Origin: Streptomyces scabichelini | Lineage (GTDB): Bacteria; Actinomycetota; Actinomycetes; Streptomycetales; Streptomycetaceae | Direction of reading: 5' to 3' | DNA: 64,000 nt | Assembly (NCBI RefSeq): GCF_011045015.1 | Contig: NZ_JAAKZY010000006.1 | Location: 1-64,000, forward strand | Part shown: positions 43,778-53,450 of the stretch, piece after piece | Layout: the number at the start of each line of letters is the position of its first letter | Numbering within the stretch: the first letter of the stretch is position 1 | Made by a program: the position numbers and the translations under genes | Notes under the pieces: model-generated | Told to the model about the DNA's origin: nothing | Databases searched by the model: none | What the model saw: the letters and a program-made list of their open reading frames with translations, nothing else

Positions 43778-45682
43778 TCAGCGGTCGGTGGACAGGGCCA
43801 GCAGTTCGGCGAACAGGCCGCCGCCGTGGGCGAGTTCGTCGTACGTGCCCTGCTCGGAGATCCGGCCGTGTTCCATGACGACGATCCGGTTGGCGATCTT
43901 GGTGTTGATCAGCTGGTGGGTCACCACGATCGTGATGCGGTCGGCGGCGATCGCCTTGATCTGTTCGAGGATGGCGTGCTCCCCGCGGGCGTCCATCTGC
44001 GAGGTCGGCTCGTCCAGGATCAGCAGGTCCGGCCTGCGGTACAAGGCCCGCGCGCACGCCAGGCGCTGCCATTGCCCGCCGGACAGCTCGGTCCCGCCCC
44101 ACAGCTCCCTGGCCAGTAGCGTGTCAAGACCGTGCGGAAGATCCTCGACGACCTCCCGCATGCCGACCGCCTCCAGCACCTGCCACACCCGTTCGTCCCC
44201 CACCTCGCGGGGCTGTCCGAGAGTGGTGTTGTCCCTGACGGCGAGCGGCCATTGTGCGAAGTTCTGAGGTACGAGACCGGACATCTCCCACAGGCTGTCC
44301 GGGTCGAGGTCGGCGACGTCGTGCCCGTTCCAGGTGATGCTGCCCTTGTCGGCCAGGAAGATCCCGGCGAGCAGGCGGGTGAGGGTGGACTTCCCGGAGC
44401 CGTTCTCGCCGACGACGGCGAGGATCTCGCCGCGGCGCAGGGTCAGCGACACCCCGGCCACGGCCGGGGTGTCCTTGCCCGGGTAGCGGTAGACGGCCTC
44501 GTCGAGGTGGATCTCCTCCACCGGCCCGGTCAGGGCCAACTCGCCGCGTTTTGGGGCCCGTTCGGCGGCGAAGTCGAGGAAGCTGCTCATGTCGGCGAGG
44601 TAGAGGGCGGTGTGGAACATGGCCGCGCCATAGATGACGAGCTGGCTGAGCGCGGCGAGCGTCGTCTGCACGGCGACGACCGCGGTGGCGGCGATCGCCG
44701 GCTCGATCCGTCCGGTGGCGGCCAGCCAGGCCAGCGCGGCCCAGGTGCCGACGAGGAAGACGCCGCCGATCGCTGAACCGGCGAGCGTGATCCGCAGCAT
44801 CCGGGGCGCCACGGCGAGGGTGCGCGCGTCGATGCGTTCGGAGATCGACCGGTACCAGAACACCAGATACGACGTCATGCCGTTGGCGCGGATCTCGTCC
44901 GTGAACTTCGGGGTGGTCGACCAACCACGCATACCGTGCCGCACGTTGCGGTCGCCCACATTGGCGTAGTGGGTCTCGTACGTGACCTTCGCATGCAGAA
45001 CGGCACCCACCGCGGCCGGGACGACGGCGAGCATCAGAAGCGGCAGCATCAAGGGATGCAGCACGGACAGCACCCCGCTCGCAGTGATCATACGGACGAC
45101 GGCGGCGGTGAACCGGGTGGCGTCCTGCACCATCAAGTGGCTGCGGACCACCCCCATCTCCGCGGCCTCCTGGCGGTCCGCGCAGCCGTCCTCCGCACGG
45201 GCCGCGGCCTCCATCCTGCAGACGGCTTCGACCAGCGCGCTGTCCGCTTCGGTCGTCAGCCGGGGAGTGATCCGGCCGTCCGCGTACGAGGCCAGCGCGG
45301 TCGCGACCCGCCCGGCCGCCGCCGCGGCCGTGATGACCAGCAGCGCTGGCAGCGCCTCGTGCAGCCGGTCGGCCACCGGTCCCGCGGCCAGGACCGAACG
45401 CATCGCGCGGGCGGTGGAGGCGAGCAGGACGGCGGCGCTCGCGCCGACAGCCAGCTGGCACCCCGCCAGCAGCAGCACGGCCCGGCGGTCGATGGCCCAC
45501 GCCATCCTGGCGGTCTGCGCCAGCACCGACGGAAGCCGCCCGCACATCGCCGCGAACGTGGCCTCCGCCAGCGGATTCTTGCCGTGGCGGCCCTCGTAGC
45601 GCAGCTCGGCGGGCGGTGGAGGCGGCGGCCGGCCGGGTACCGTCGTATGGGCCGTGATCTGAGCCTTCGTCTCGGAGGTCAC
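43778..45682 (-). CDS. ABC exporter, fused membrane and ATPase domains
   Basis: A protein of 634 residues. The N-terminal half is a six-helix exporter membrane domain (RRAVLLLAGCQLAVGASAAV onward). The C-terminal ATPase has Walker A GENGSGKST, signature ELSGGQWQRLACARAL, Walker B LLILDEP and the switch His in IVVTHQ. It fits half-size exporters such as those placed in peptide or antibiotic clusters. GTG 45682 has AAGGAG 4-5 bases upstream and avoids an extension of about 26 residues. No peptide precursor or synthetase is adjacent, so the cargo is unknown. Confidence 0.85.
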   Translation of the reverse strand: MTSETKAQITAHTTVPGRPPPPPPAELRYEGRHGKNPLAEATFAAMCGRLPSVLAQTARMAWAIDRRAVLLLAGCQLAVGASAAVLLASTARAMRSVLAAGPVADRLHEALPALLVITAAAAAGRVATALASYADGRITPRLTTEADSALVEAVCRMEAAARAEDGCADRQEAAEMGVVRSHLMVQDATRFTAAVVRMITASGVLSVLHPLMLPLLMLAVVPAAVGAVLHAKVTYETHYANVGDRNVRHGMRGWSTTPKFTDEIRANGMTSYLVFWYRSISERIDARTLAVAPRMLRITLAGSAIGGVFLVGTWAALAWLAATGRIEPAIAATAVVAVQTTLAALSQLVIYGAAMFHTALYLADMSSFLDFAAERAPKRGELALTGPVEEIHLDEAVYRYPGKDTPAVAGVSLTLRRGEILAVVGENGSGKSTLTRLLAGIFLADKGSITWNGHDVADLDPDSLWEMSGLVPQNFAQWPLAVRDNTTLGQPREVGDERVWQVLEAVGMREVVEDLPHGLDTLLARELWGGTELSGGQWQRLACARALYRRPDLLILDEPTSQMDARGEHAILEQIKAIAADRITIVVTHQLINTKIANRIVVMEHGRISEQGTYDELAHGGGLFAELLALSTDR

Positions 45683-45953
45683 TGGGCTCCTTCGTCTCAG
45701 GGCGTTCGCCGCTGCCGTGTGGACATCGACATCAACGACCTGAGCCGCGATATCGAACACACGTGTTTGAGACGGGGGCCGATCCGCATGACGGAGCGAT
45801 GCACGGCTCGTGCAAAGGCCATGAACCCTTGTGCCGTCCGGGTCGCTCCGAAGCAGGTAATGGCCGAAACGCCGAGGCCGATACCTGTGTGACTGGTGGG
45901 CTTCGAGGTGCGGTGCTGCGGCTTCACACAGCAGTAGTCCCGACTAGTGCCGA

Positions 45954-46208
45954 CTAGTCCCGCTGCTCGGTGCGATTGAGGCCGCGGGCGATCTCCTGGA
46001 GGATCTCCTGCTCGGACTTGCCGGTCATTCGAGACATCTGCCGCAACAGCAGAGCGCAAAGGGCTGTGGCGCCATCGGCGACCTGATCCAGATTTCCGTC
46101 GGACCTACGGCGCTCCGCCATGTACTTCGTCATCAGGTCGTTGCTGGAGGTGTACGCGGTCATGGCCTCAATGCCGAGGCGGACGCGGTCGTAGTCGTTC
46201 GTTGTCAT
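45954..46208 (-). CDS. Small hypothetical helical protein
   Basis: An 84-residue, mostly helical acidic protein with no membrane segment (DRVRLGIEAMTAYTSSNDLM; ALCALLLRQMSRMTGKSEQE). I do not recognise the family. Its stop lies in a short direct repeat (CGACTAGTGC, CGACTAGTCC at 45941-45960). Codon use is ordinary for the window. The GH92 gene upstream runs in the same direction 88 bp away. Confidence 0.6.
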   Translation of the reverse strand: MTTNDYDRVRLGIEAMTAYTSSNDLMTKYMAERRRSDGNLDQVADGATALCALLLRQMSRMTGKSEQEILQEIARGLNRTEQRD

Positions 46209-46296
46209 GGCGCCACCGTTCCACGGGCGCGCAGGACGGCGCCACTCTCACCCCCTCCTGGGCGCCGTCCGGCGCGTTCGAGCCGTCGGCCGCTGC

Positions 46297-49242
46297 TTAC
46301 TTCGACGTCGCGACGTCGAAGACATGCATCACGCCCTGATCGCTGCCCTGCGGGAGAACGACCGCGTCGACGACTTTGCCGGCATCGAGCGCCGCCGGTC
46401 GCGTCGCGAACACACGGAAGGTGCCGTCACCGCTCGAACCGTTCGCGTTGTTGCGACCCGTCACGGTGATCAGTTCGATGTTTCCTGCCGAGGTCGAGGT
46501 CGAGGCCGAGGCTGACGCCGGCGCCGCCCAGTCGGTGAACCCGAGGGCGACCTGCTGGGTCGACCCGTCCGTGTACTCCACCGTCGCCGTCCCCGCCGCG
46601 GGCCCGTTCGTCGCCAGACCGAGGAAGGAGATGCTGTCGGCCGGCGCGTTCGCCAGGTCGACGCGCTGCCCGTGCGGGAGCCAGTTGTCCGGTTTGCCAG
46701 GCGCGGTGTCGGGCCAGGTGAACGTGATCCCCGTACCGTCGAGCGGGATCTCGGCCCCCGGCTTCGCTCCGGCCTTCGCGAGGCTCTCGCGGGAGAGGGA
46801 CCAGTCGCTGAAGTCCATCGAGCCCAGGTTTCCCCGGCCGTCGGGGGTGGTGCCGACGTTGTTGCGCGCGTCGGAACCGTCGGCGTACGAAGGCGGCACA
46901 TCGTCGGCCCCGGTGCCCCAGCCCTTCGGGGTGGCCGACATCGCGAAGTCGAGGGTGCCGCCGGAGCGTACGAACTCGGCGTCGATCCAGGACGAGCTCT
47001 GAGGGGCACGGTCGACGCGCAGACCAGCGGTGTACCGCTTCCCGTCCTCGACACCCTCGGCCTTGATCCTGATGTCCCGGTCGCCGCCGACGGGATCGAT
47101 GACGATCTTCCCGAACATGGGCGCGCTGACCACGAGGTCACCGGTGCCGTAGATCGTCGGGAACACACCGAGGTTGGCGAACACGTACCACGCGCTCAGC
47201 GCACCCTGGTCGTCGTTGCCCGGCAGTCCTGACGGGGAGGTGTCGTACATCTCCTCAACCGCGCGGTACAGCACGTCAGTTGTCTTCTCGGGGGCCCGCA
47301 GCCAGTTGTAGACCCAAGGCGTGCCGAAGGCCGCCTGGTTCGAGAGGTAGTTGCCCGTCTGGGTGTACGCGCCCGCGTCGAGGTCCTTCATGAGGATGTC
47401 GAGCGCGGTCATCGACGCCTCGATGCCACCCCGTTTCTCGATGAGCGTCGCGAGATTGTGCGGAACGAGCCAGCCGTACTGGTACCCGGTCGACTGGTTG
47501 AACTGCCCGCGTCCCGCGCTGTCTTCGCGCACCCGGAGGTCGAAGCCCCGGTCGAAGCCGGTGCGCTCCCTGGGCCGGATGTGCCGGGTCTCCGGGTCGA
47601 AGACGTTCATCCAGCTCTGCGCGCGCCCCATGAAGAAGTCGTACGACTTCTCGTCGCCAAGTCGCTGAGCCAGCTGAGCGATCGCGAAGTCGTCGATGGA
47701 GTACTCCAGGACCCGCGAGGTCGCGAAGTCACCCTTGCGGTTCTCGATCAGCCCCGTGGCGAAGTACTGGTAGCCGTCCGTCCGCGTCGTCTTCGTCGCC
47801 GGAAGTACCTGCGTGGAGACCATCGACTCGAGCGCCGCCTCGCGGTCGTAGTCCGTGGCCCCCATGTCGTCGAGGGTCGACACGATCACCTGCAGGTTGT
47901 CGCCCTGCATCCGCGCCGCCCCCGGTGCCCAGGACCCCGTCTGCTCGGTGAGGAGCACGATCGACTCGTTGATGTCGTTCGCGACCTCCGGAAACGTGAG
48001 CGCGATGAGTTGGGCTTGGCTGCGGTACATGTCCCATCCGGAGCCGGCGAAGTTCTTGTAGAAGTGCCGGCCCTTCTCGACGGTGTGTACCTTGCCGTCG
48101 TAGCCGAGGTATTCGCCGCCCACGTCGTCCCGGATGTTCGGGTGCAGGAACGAGTGGTAGAGGGCCGTGTAGAACTTCGTACGCTCCTCATCGGTGCCGC
48201 CGTCGACGTCGATCGTGCCGAGGGCCTCTTTCCAGAGGTTCTTCGCCTGCGTGCGCACCTTGCCGAAGCTGGCCTTGCCGGTTTCGGTGTCCCGGTTCTC
48301 CGCGGCGTTCTCGACGTCGACATAGCTGAGACCGGTCTTGGACGTCACCTTTGCGCCGTCGGCGAAGGTGATCCAGGCGCCGGTGTCGTGCCGGTAGTCG
48401 GCACTCACGTCGTCCGTGCTCTTGACGGCGTGCCTCGCGCCGGCGGTCATCGCGCCGTCCTTCCAGACGCCGTACGACTTGAAGTCCTTGTCGTAGGTGG
48501 TCGAGAAGTACGCCCGGTAGTAGTTGCCGTTGTCGCACACGTCGGCCCCGTACATCCATCCGCTCACGGTGCGGGTCTCGGGGTCGATCGTCACCTCGCT
48601 GCCGAAGGTGCGGTTGTTCGGCCCCGACACGTCCAGGAGCAAGGTGGAATCCCCGCTCTTCGGGAAGTCGAAAGTACTCACGGCGGTCCGCTTGGTCGCG
48701 GTGAGCTCGGCGGTCACTCCGTTGTCCAAGTCGACCGAGTAGTAGCCGGGTTGGGCCACCTCGTTAGCGTGGTCGAAGCCGAGGTAGTAGTCCTTGATGT
48801 TCGTCGAAGGGTTGCTGGGCAGTACGCCGTTGTCGAGCTGCCCGGCGTAGGGGATCACCGGGAATTCGTATCCGCCGTAGCGCCCTGTGCAGCCGGAACC
48901 CGAGTACCGCGTCATGCCGAAACCGCGAATGAGGCCGGCCGTGTACTCGTACCCGCCCTTCTCACCGACGAGCGGGTTGCCCGGCTTGTACGTGGTCGGG
49001 CTCGACTGCACCATCCCGAACGGCACCGCCGCGCCCGGGTAGGTGTTGCCGTACGCGTCGTTGCTCTTGTTCTGCGTCGTGTCCATCTCGGTGCCGATGA
49101 ACTGGTCGACGGCCTCGAAGGGCCCGAGATCCGAGGCAGCGGACGACGGGGCGGAGACGAGCGTCGTCGACAGCAAGCCGGCCAGGGCACAGACCAGGAG
49201 CACGACTCGGCGCCACGAACGCGCAGAACTCCGTAAGAGCAT
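46297..49242 (-). CDS. Secreted GH92-family alpha-mannosidase, Gln at the catalytic-acid position
   Basis: A protein of 981 residues with a Sec signal (about 36 residues, ending SAPSSAA). The GH92 fold follows, with AYGNTYPGAAVPFGMVQ, the WDMYRSQAQLIAL helix and the base motif GNDDQGALSAWYVF (Asp677/Asp678). At the site where GH92 mannosidases usually read EGNAWQY (Glu the acid), this protein reads QSTGYQY, with Gln583. In GH92 enzymes that split mannose from mannose-phosphate (the uncapping type) the same Glu-to-Gln change is known. The last 180 residues form a separate beta-rich domain. It may trim phosphomannan. Confidence 0.85.
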   Translation of the reverse strand: MLLRSSARSWRRVVLLVCALAGLLSTTLVSAPSSAASDLGPFEAVDQFIGTEMDTTQNKSNDAYGNTYPGAAVPFGMVQSSPTTYKPGNPLVGEKGGYEYTAGLIRGFGMTRYSGSGCTGRYGGYEFPVIPYAGQLDNGVLPSNPSTNIKDYYLGFDHANEVAQPGYYSVDLDNGVTAELTATKRTAVSTFDFPKSGDSTLLLDVSGPNNRTFGSEVTIDPETRTVSGWMYGADVCDNGNYYRAYFSTTYDKDFKSYGVWKDGAMTAGARHAVKSTDDVSADYRHDTGAWITFADGAKVTSKTGLSYVDVENAAENRDTETGKASFGKVRTQAKNLWKEALGTIDVDGGTDEERTKFYTALYHSFLHPNIRDDVGGEYLGYDGKVHTVEKGRHFYKNFAGSGWDMYRSQAQLIALTFPEVANDINESIVLLTEQTGSWAPGAARMQGDNLQVIVSTLDDMGATDYDREAALESMVSTQVLPATKTTRTDGYQYFATGLIENRKGDFATSRVLEYSIDDFAIAQLAQRLGDEKSYDFFMGRAQSWMNVFDPETRHIRPRERTGFDRGFDLRVREDSAGRGQFNQSTGYQYGWLVPHNLATLIEKRGGIEASMTALDILMKDLDAGAYTQTGNYLSNQAAFGTPWVYNWLRAPEKTTDVLYRAVEEMYDTSPSGLPGNDDQGALSAWYVFANLGVFPTIYGTGDLVVSAPMFGKIVIDPVGGDRDIRIKAEGVEDGKRYTAGLRVDRAPQSSSWIDAEFVRSGGTLDFAMSATPKGWGTGADDVPPSYADGSDARNNVGTTPDGRGNLGSMDFSDWSLSRESLAKAGAKPGAEIPLDGTGITFTWPDTAPGKPDNWLPHGQRVDLANAPADSISFLGLATNGPAAGTATVEYTDGSTQQVALGFTDWAAPASASASTSTSAGNIELITVTGRNNANGSSGDGTFRVFATRPAALDAGKVVDAVVLPQGSDQGVMHVFDVATSK

Positions 49243-49495
49243 TGACGTTCCCTTCCACAGGGGGTGAGAGCCGCGCCAGTATCAGGCTCGAAGGAGATGC
49301 ACGTCCGACGATCAGTCGTCGAACGGCCCAATGACGGGTGACGTGGCGCGACACCCGTGTGTGGTAAAAGCTGCTCCGGAAGCTGCCCGTCACGCGGACC
49401 GACCGGCCCCGCGTCACGATGGCTTCCGGCTACGAAAGTCGCTCGTCCGCCCGGAGCCCGCGAACTCGTCGCGGAGCCTCTCTGCCTCTCGCGCT

Positions 49496-50167
49496 CTATT
49501 TCTTGTGCTGACGGTGCACCATCTCGGCGATCCAGACGGGCGCGAACGGAGACGTGCAGTTCGGGGGAGTGGGGTAATCCTTGAGCACTTCCAGGCGCTC
49601 GCCGATGTCGATCGCCCGGGCGCGGTGCTCGGCGTGCTGAATCCCGATCTGAGCCAGGCAGTGGTTCATCGCCCACTGAAGGCGGTCCGGGGCGTCCTTC
49701 ATCTCCGCCTCGATGACATCGAGCAGTCCCGCGAGGTCGAGGCCCTCGGGGTTCTTCGCCACCCGCTCGGTGGTCAGCGCCCAGCCGGCGCTCGCGACCA
49801 CTGGATCAGGATCCCTGCACCAGGCGAGGCGCAACTCTTCGGAGTACGGGTTCTTCTTCACCACGTAGTTCACGAGCCAGTCGTGCACCTTGGGGGCGCG
49901 GGTCTCGCGCAGCATGGTGTCCAGCTCGTCGCGTTCGAATGCCCTCGGACGGCAGATGAGGATCGCCAGGAGCTTCGCCGCGGTGTCATCCGTCTCCCAG
50001 AGTTCGCGCGCGAGATCCTGCTGCGTCTTGAGCTGCTTCGCGAGCGCGCGTAGCTTGCCGAGGTTCACACCGTGATCGTCACCGTGCTTCTCATTCACTT
50101 GGCGAATCTTCGGGTCCTCGAGCACGGCCAACTCAGCCATGACCTGCGCCACCGTCGTCTGGCTCAC
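49496..50167 (-). CDS. AlkD-like DNA alkylation repair / HEAT-repeat protein
   Basis: A protein of about 223 residues of helical-repeat type, resembling the DNA alkylation repair (AlkD/AlkC-like) family: LGKLRALAKQLKTQQDLARE, ETDDTAAKLLAILI, VHDWLVNYVVKKN and the DPVVASAGWAL segment. These proteins remove bulky or charged alkyl bases by a base-flipping-free mechanism. GTG 50167 is chosen because GGAGG lies 5 bp upstream; ATG 50191 has none. It diverges from the metal ATPase gene. Confidence 0.78.
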   Translation of the reverse strand: MSQTTVAQVMAELAVLEDPKIRQVNEKHGDDHGVNLGKLRALAKQLKTQQDLARELWETDDTAAKLLAILICRPRAFERDELDTMLRETRAPKVHDWLVNYVVKKNPYSEELRLAWCRDPDPVVASAGWALTTERVAKNPEGLDLAGLLDVIEAEMKDAPDRLQWAMNHCLAQIGIQHAEHRARAIDIGERLEVLKDYPTPPNCTSPFAPVWIAEMVHRQHKK

Positions 50168-50228
50168 CTCAGCCTCCTGTCCATCGCGCATGAAATGTAG
50201 CCCACGGGGTTCATTCTTCAGGCATGAG

Positions 50229-50248
50229 ACATGAATGTATCTTCATGT
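50229..50248. promoter_or_regulatory. Palindrome before the metal ATPase gene, candidate ArsR/SmtB operator
   Basis: ACATGAA (50229-50235) and TTCATGT (50242-50248) form a perfect 7-bp inverted repeat around TGTATC. The size and AT-rich form resemble SmtB/NmtR-type operators. Confidence 0.55.
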
Positions 50249-50349
50249 GATCCTGTATGGTGGGGGCGATTCCGAGAGCCGCGGTCTGCGAGAGCTGCCG
50301 TCCGCTCGTACGCCCTCATGCGTCTGCGTCCCTTACAAAGGACCACTGA

Positions 50350-52329
50350 ATGACTTCCACGCTCACCCCGCCGTCGGTCGACCGGGCGGTGTCTGCACGC
50401 ACCGAAGGCGCGCCCCGGCGGCGTACCCGCATCCTCGCGCTCCCCGAGGCCCGCTGGGCTGCCGCGGCCACCGCCCTCTTCCTGCTCGCGCTGCCCTTGC
50501 AGCTGACCGGCGCCCCCGCCTGGACCTGGGGCCCGCTGTACGCGCTCGCGTACGTCACCGGCGGCTGGGAGCCGGGCTGGGAGGGGCTGAAGGCGCTCAA
50601 GGAGAAGACCCTCGACGTCGACCTGTTGATGATCGTCGCCGCGCTCGGTGCGGCCGCGATCGGGCAGGTGATGGACGGCGCCCTGCTGATCGTCATCTTC
50701 GCCACCTCCGGCGCCCTGGAGGCCCTGGCCACGGCCCGCACCGCCGACTCGGTCCGCGGACTGCTCGACCTGGCCCCGGCCACGGCCACCCGGCTGACGC
50801 CGGACAGCGGTGAACAGACCGTGCCCGTCGAGGAGTTGACGGTGGGCGACACCATCCTCGTACGGCCCGGAGAGCGCGTCGGCGCCGACGGCCGCGTACT
50901 GGACGGGGCGAGCGAGGTCGACCAGGCGACCATCACCGGCGAACCGCTCCCCGCTCCGAAGGAGCCCGGGGACGACGTCTTCGCGGGCACCCTGAACGGC
51001 ACCGGAGCCCTGCGGGTCCGCGTCGACCGCGACGCCTCCGACTCGGTGATCGCCCGGATCGTACGGATGGTGGAGGAGGCGTCCGAGACCAAGGCGCCCA
51101 CCCAGCTGTTCATCGAGAAGGTCGAACAGCGCTACTCGCTGGGCATGGTGGCCGCCACCCTCGCCGTCTTCCTGGTGCCGCTCGCCTTCGGCGCGGAACT
51201 GGCCGACTCGCTCCTGCGCGCCATGACCTTCATGATCGTGGCCTCGCCGTGCGCGGTCGTACTGGCCACCATGCCGCCGCTGCTCTCCGCGATCGCCAAC
51301 GCCGGACGGCACGGCGTGCTGGTCAAGTCGGCCGTCGTGATGGAGCGGCTCGGTCAGGTGGACACGGTCGCGCTGGACAAGACCGGCACGCTGACCGAAG
51401 GCAGCCCACGCGTCACCGACGTCCGTCCGCTGCCTGAATCCGGCCTGGGGGAGGGCGAGTTGCTGGCGCTCGCGGCAGCGGCCGAGCACCCCAGCGAGCA
51501 CCCGCTGGCCCGAGCGGTCGTGGACGCGGCCCGTGAGCGCGGCCTCGACCTGCCCGTCACGGACGACTTCACGTCAGCGCCCGGCGTCGGAGTGAAGGCC
51601 GTCGTCGACGGCCGTACGGTCGAGGTGGGCGCCCCGGCCCGGCTGCTGGACGACGCCCGGCACCCGGTCGTCGCGATGGCCGAGGACCTTGAGGAGTCCG
51701 GCCGTACCGCCGTCCTGGTGGTTGTCGACGGCGCCCCCGCCGGGGTGCTCGGCATCGCGGACCGGCTGCGCCCGGACGCCGCCGCCACCGTCGCCTCCCT
51801 CACCAGGCTCACGGGCACCGCTCCGACCCTGCTCACCGGCGACAACCCCCGGGCCGCCGCCCACTTGGCCGCCGAGGCCGGCATCGACGACGTACGTGCC
51901 GGGCTGCTGCCGCAGGACAAGCTGAGTGCGGTCAAGGAAATGGAGGGTGCGGGCCGCAAGGTGATGGTCGTCGGGGACGGCGTCAACGACGCGCCCGCCC
52001 TGGCCGCTGCCCACACCGGTATCGCCATGGGCCGGGCCGGCTCCGACCTCGCCCTGGAGACCGCCGACGCCGTGATCGTCCGCGATGAACTCGCCGCGGT
52101 CCCCACCACCGTCGCCCTCTCCCGCCGGGCCCGGAGGCTGGTGATCCAGAACCTCGTCATCGCCGGGGTGTTCATCGCCGGACTCGTCGTCTGGGACCTG
52201 ACCGGCACCCTGCCGCTGCCACTCGGAGTGGCAGGCCATGAGGGCTCCACCGTCATCGTCGGCCTGAACGGACTGCGCCTGCTGCGGGAGGCGGCCTGGC
52301 AGCGGGCCGCCACCGAGGGGACCGGCTGA
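50350..52329 (+). CDS. P1B-4-type heavy-metal ATPase (CoaT/CtpD-like)
   Basis: A protein of 659 residues with phosphorylation site DKTGTLT, actuator ITGEPLP and hinge GDGVNDAPA. The metal-site motif in the sixth membrane helix is SPC (ASPCAVVLAT) instead of CPC, and the last helix has HEGSTVIVGLN. Together these mark subgroup P1B-4, which exports Co(II) and sometimes Zn, Ni or Fe. There is no N-terminal CxxC metal domain, as usual for this subgroup. A candidate operator lies about 100 bp upstream, and the ArsR sensor gene is convergent downstream. Confidence 0.92.
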   Translation: MTSTLTPPSVDRAVSARTEGAPRRRTRILALPEARWAAAATALFLLALPLQLTGAPAWTWGPLYALAYVTGGWEPGWEGLKALKEKTLDVDLLMIVAALGAAAIGQVMDGALLIVIFATSGALEALATARTADSVRGLLDLAPATATRLTPDSGEQTVPVEELTVGDTILVRPGERVGADGRVLDGASEVDQATITGEPLPAPKEPGDDVFAGTLNGTGALRVRVDRDASDSVIARIVRMVEEASETKAPTQLFIEKVEQRYSLGMVAATLAVFLVPLAFGAELADSLLRAMTFMIVASPCAVVLATMPPLLSAIANAGRHGVLVKSAVVMERLGQVDTVALDKTGTLTEGSPRVTDVRPLPESGLGEGELLALAAAAEHPSEHPLARAVVDAARERGLDLPVTDDFTSAPGVGVKAVVDGRTVEVGAPARLLDDARHPVVAMAEDLEESGRTAVLVVVDGAPAGVLGIADRLRPDAAATVASLTRLTGTAPTLLTGDNPRAAAHLAAEAGIDDVRAGLLPQDKLSAVKEMEGAGRKVMVVGDGVNDAPALAAAHTGIAMGRAGSDLALETADAVIVRDELAAVPTTVALSRRARRLVIQNLVIAGVFIAGLVVWDLTGTLPLPLGVAGHEGSTVIVGLNGLRLLREAAWQRAATEGTG

Positions 52330-52655
52330 CGGCCCGGACGCCGACCAACCGGCTTCCGGCCGGGCGGCTCCTTGCGCAGGGGCGGTGGGCGGGCGTGCGG
52401 GACCGGGGGACGATGCGACCGGGGACTGATGTGACACGGCGTCCTACCGTCCGACCTGGCGGACCCGTTGGGGATCTCGCGTACGCGGCTCTCCAGCCAC
52501 CTGGCCGATCGCAGTTGCCCGGACACGGAAGAGAAGGGCATCTGCTGACGACGCCGATATCACTCGGCTCCTCGGGGCGTGTGCTGGGAACGGCGAAGGC
52601 CACCCGGCGGGGGCCGGGCGGCCTTCGAGGTGGTGCCGGGTCGTGACTGTCGGCG
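52330..52655. other. Intergenic region between convergent ATPase and arsR genes
   Basis: No gene is supported. Some GC-rich partial dyads near 52332-52365 could weakly terminate the ATPase transcript; nothing else was recognised. Confidence 0.5.
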
Positions 52656-52967
52656 CTACTCCTGTGCGTGGCGGATGGCGTCCAGCACGATGTGCGCCAC
52701 GTGGTCGTCGGTCAGGCTGTATCGGGTCTCGCGGGCCTGGCGCCGGGCCGTGACGATCCGGGAGGTGCGCAGCACCCTCAGGTGCTGGGAGACCAGTGGC
52801 TGGCTCACGCCCAGGGTGGCGACCAGTTCGTGGACGTACTTCCCGCCGGTGGACAGCTCACGAACGATGCCGAGGCGCACGGGCGAGGCCAAGGCCCGCA
52901 GCAGCTCACTGGCGGCCTGCAGGGTCTCTGCGGGCTCGTTCTCCGGGGGAGGGGACATCGTAGACAT
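52656..52967 (-). CDS. ArsR/SmtB-family metal sensor with an alpha5 site
   Basis: A protein of 103 residues with the winged helix (ALASPVRLGIVRELSTGG; VSQPLVSQHLRVLRTSRIV). The C-terminal helix reads DDHVAHIVLDAIRHAQE, matching the D-x-H-x10-H-x2-E alpha5 pattern that binds Zn, Co or Ni in SmtB, CzrA and NmtR relatives. There are no alpha3 cysteines. A palindrome overlaps the start codon, and TAATAT lies six bases before the ATG, suggesting leaderless, autoregulated expression. The likely targets are itself, the His-rich gene upstream and the P1B-4 ATPase. Confidence 0.9.
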   Translation of the reverse strand: MSTMSPPPENEPAETLQAASELLRALASPVRLGIVRELSTGGKYVHELVATLGVSQPLVSQHLRVLRTSRIVTARRQARETRYSLTDDHVAHIVLDAIRHAQE

Positions 52968-52986
52968 ATGCAGATATTAGCATATG
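52965..52986. promoter_or_regulatory. Palindromic operator over the arsR start
   Basis: CATATGC (52965-52971) and GCATATG (52980-52986) form a perfect inverted repeat with an 8-base spacer that contains the likely -10 box. The left arm includes the ATG of arsR. Confidence 0.65.
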
Positions 52987-53070
52987 GCAATGATTTCCCA
53001 TTCGACTGTGACGCTGTCCGTCTGACCCGGCGTCACCTCGGTGTCGGCCGTCAGTTGGTCGTCCGTGACC

Positions 53071-53100
53071 GTCAGTGGTCGTCAGTGGTCGTCAGTGGTC
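53071..53100 (+). repeat. 10-bp tandem repeat at the end of the His-rich gene
   Basis: GTCAGTGGTC is present three times in a row, ending in the stop codon of the minus-strand His-rich gene. Confidence 0.9.
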
Positions 53101-53394
53101 GTCCCAGTGGCCCTCGTGGGCGGCGTGGCGATGGCCGTCGTGCACATAGTCGGTGTGGCCGTCGTGCGGCACGGCGACGTGGCCGCAGCCCTCGCCGTGC
53201 TGGTGGTCGTGTCCTTCGTGGACGGTGTGGCCTCCGCCGGCGCACTCGTCGATGTGGTCGCCGTGCGCCCGGTGGATGTGGCCGTCGTGGGCGTAGTCGG
53301 TGTGGTCGCCGTGGGGGACGGCGACGTGACCGCAGTCCGCGCCGTGGGCGTGCGTGTGGTTCTCGTGGGTGCGGTGGTCGGTGGCGCTGGTCAT
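53092..53394 (-). CDS. Histidine-rich metal-binding protein with internal duplication
   Basis: A 100-residue protein with 27 histidines and 3 cysteines. Two related units of about 28 residues start at CGHVAVPHGDHTDYAHDGH and CGHVAVPHDGHTDYVHDGH. There is no signal peptide, so it is cytoplasmic, a likely buffer or chaperone for Ni, Co or Zn. AAGGAG lies 8 bases before the ATG. It is transcribed toward arsR, and a sequence like the arsR operator lies in its promoter. I do not know a characterised family for it. Confidence 0.85.
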   Translation of the reverse strand: MTSATDHRTHENHTHAHGADCGHVAVPHGDHTDYAHDGHIHRAHGDHIDECAGGGHTVHEGHDHQHGEGCGHVAVPHDGHTDYVHDGHRHAAHEGHWDDH

Positions 53395-53450
53395 GGGGGG
53401 GGCTCCTTGTCTTGTGCCTGGCGTTGCTCAACGGCTCGGAGTGGGCAACG

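Noticed and set aside
45683..45953. ACACGTGT palindrome before the ABC exporter as an operator
   Set aside because: An 8-bp palindrome alone is expected by chance at this scale, and no adjacent regulator is available to explain it.
53071..53100. Three 10-bp repeats as a mini CRISPR
   Set aside because: The units are contiguous without spacers and lie at a gene end; this is simple tandem slippage.
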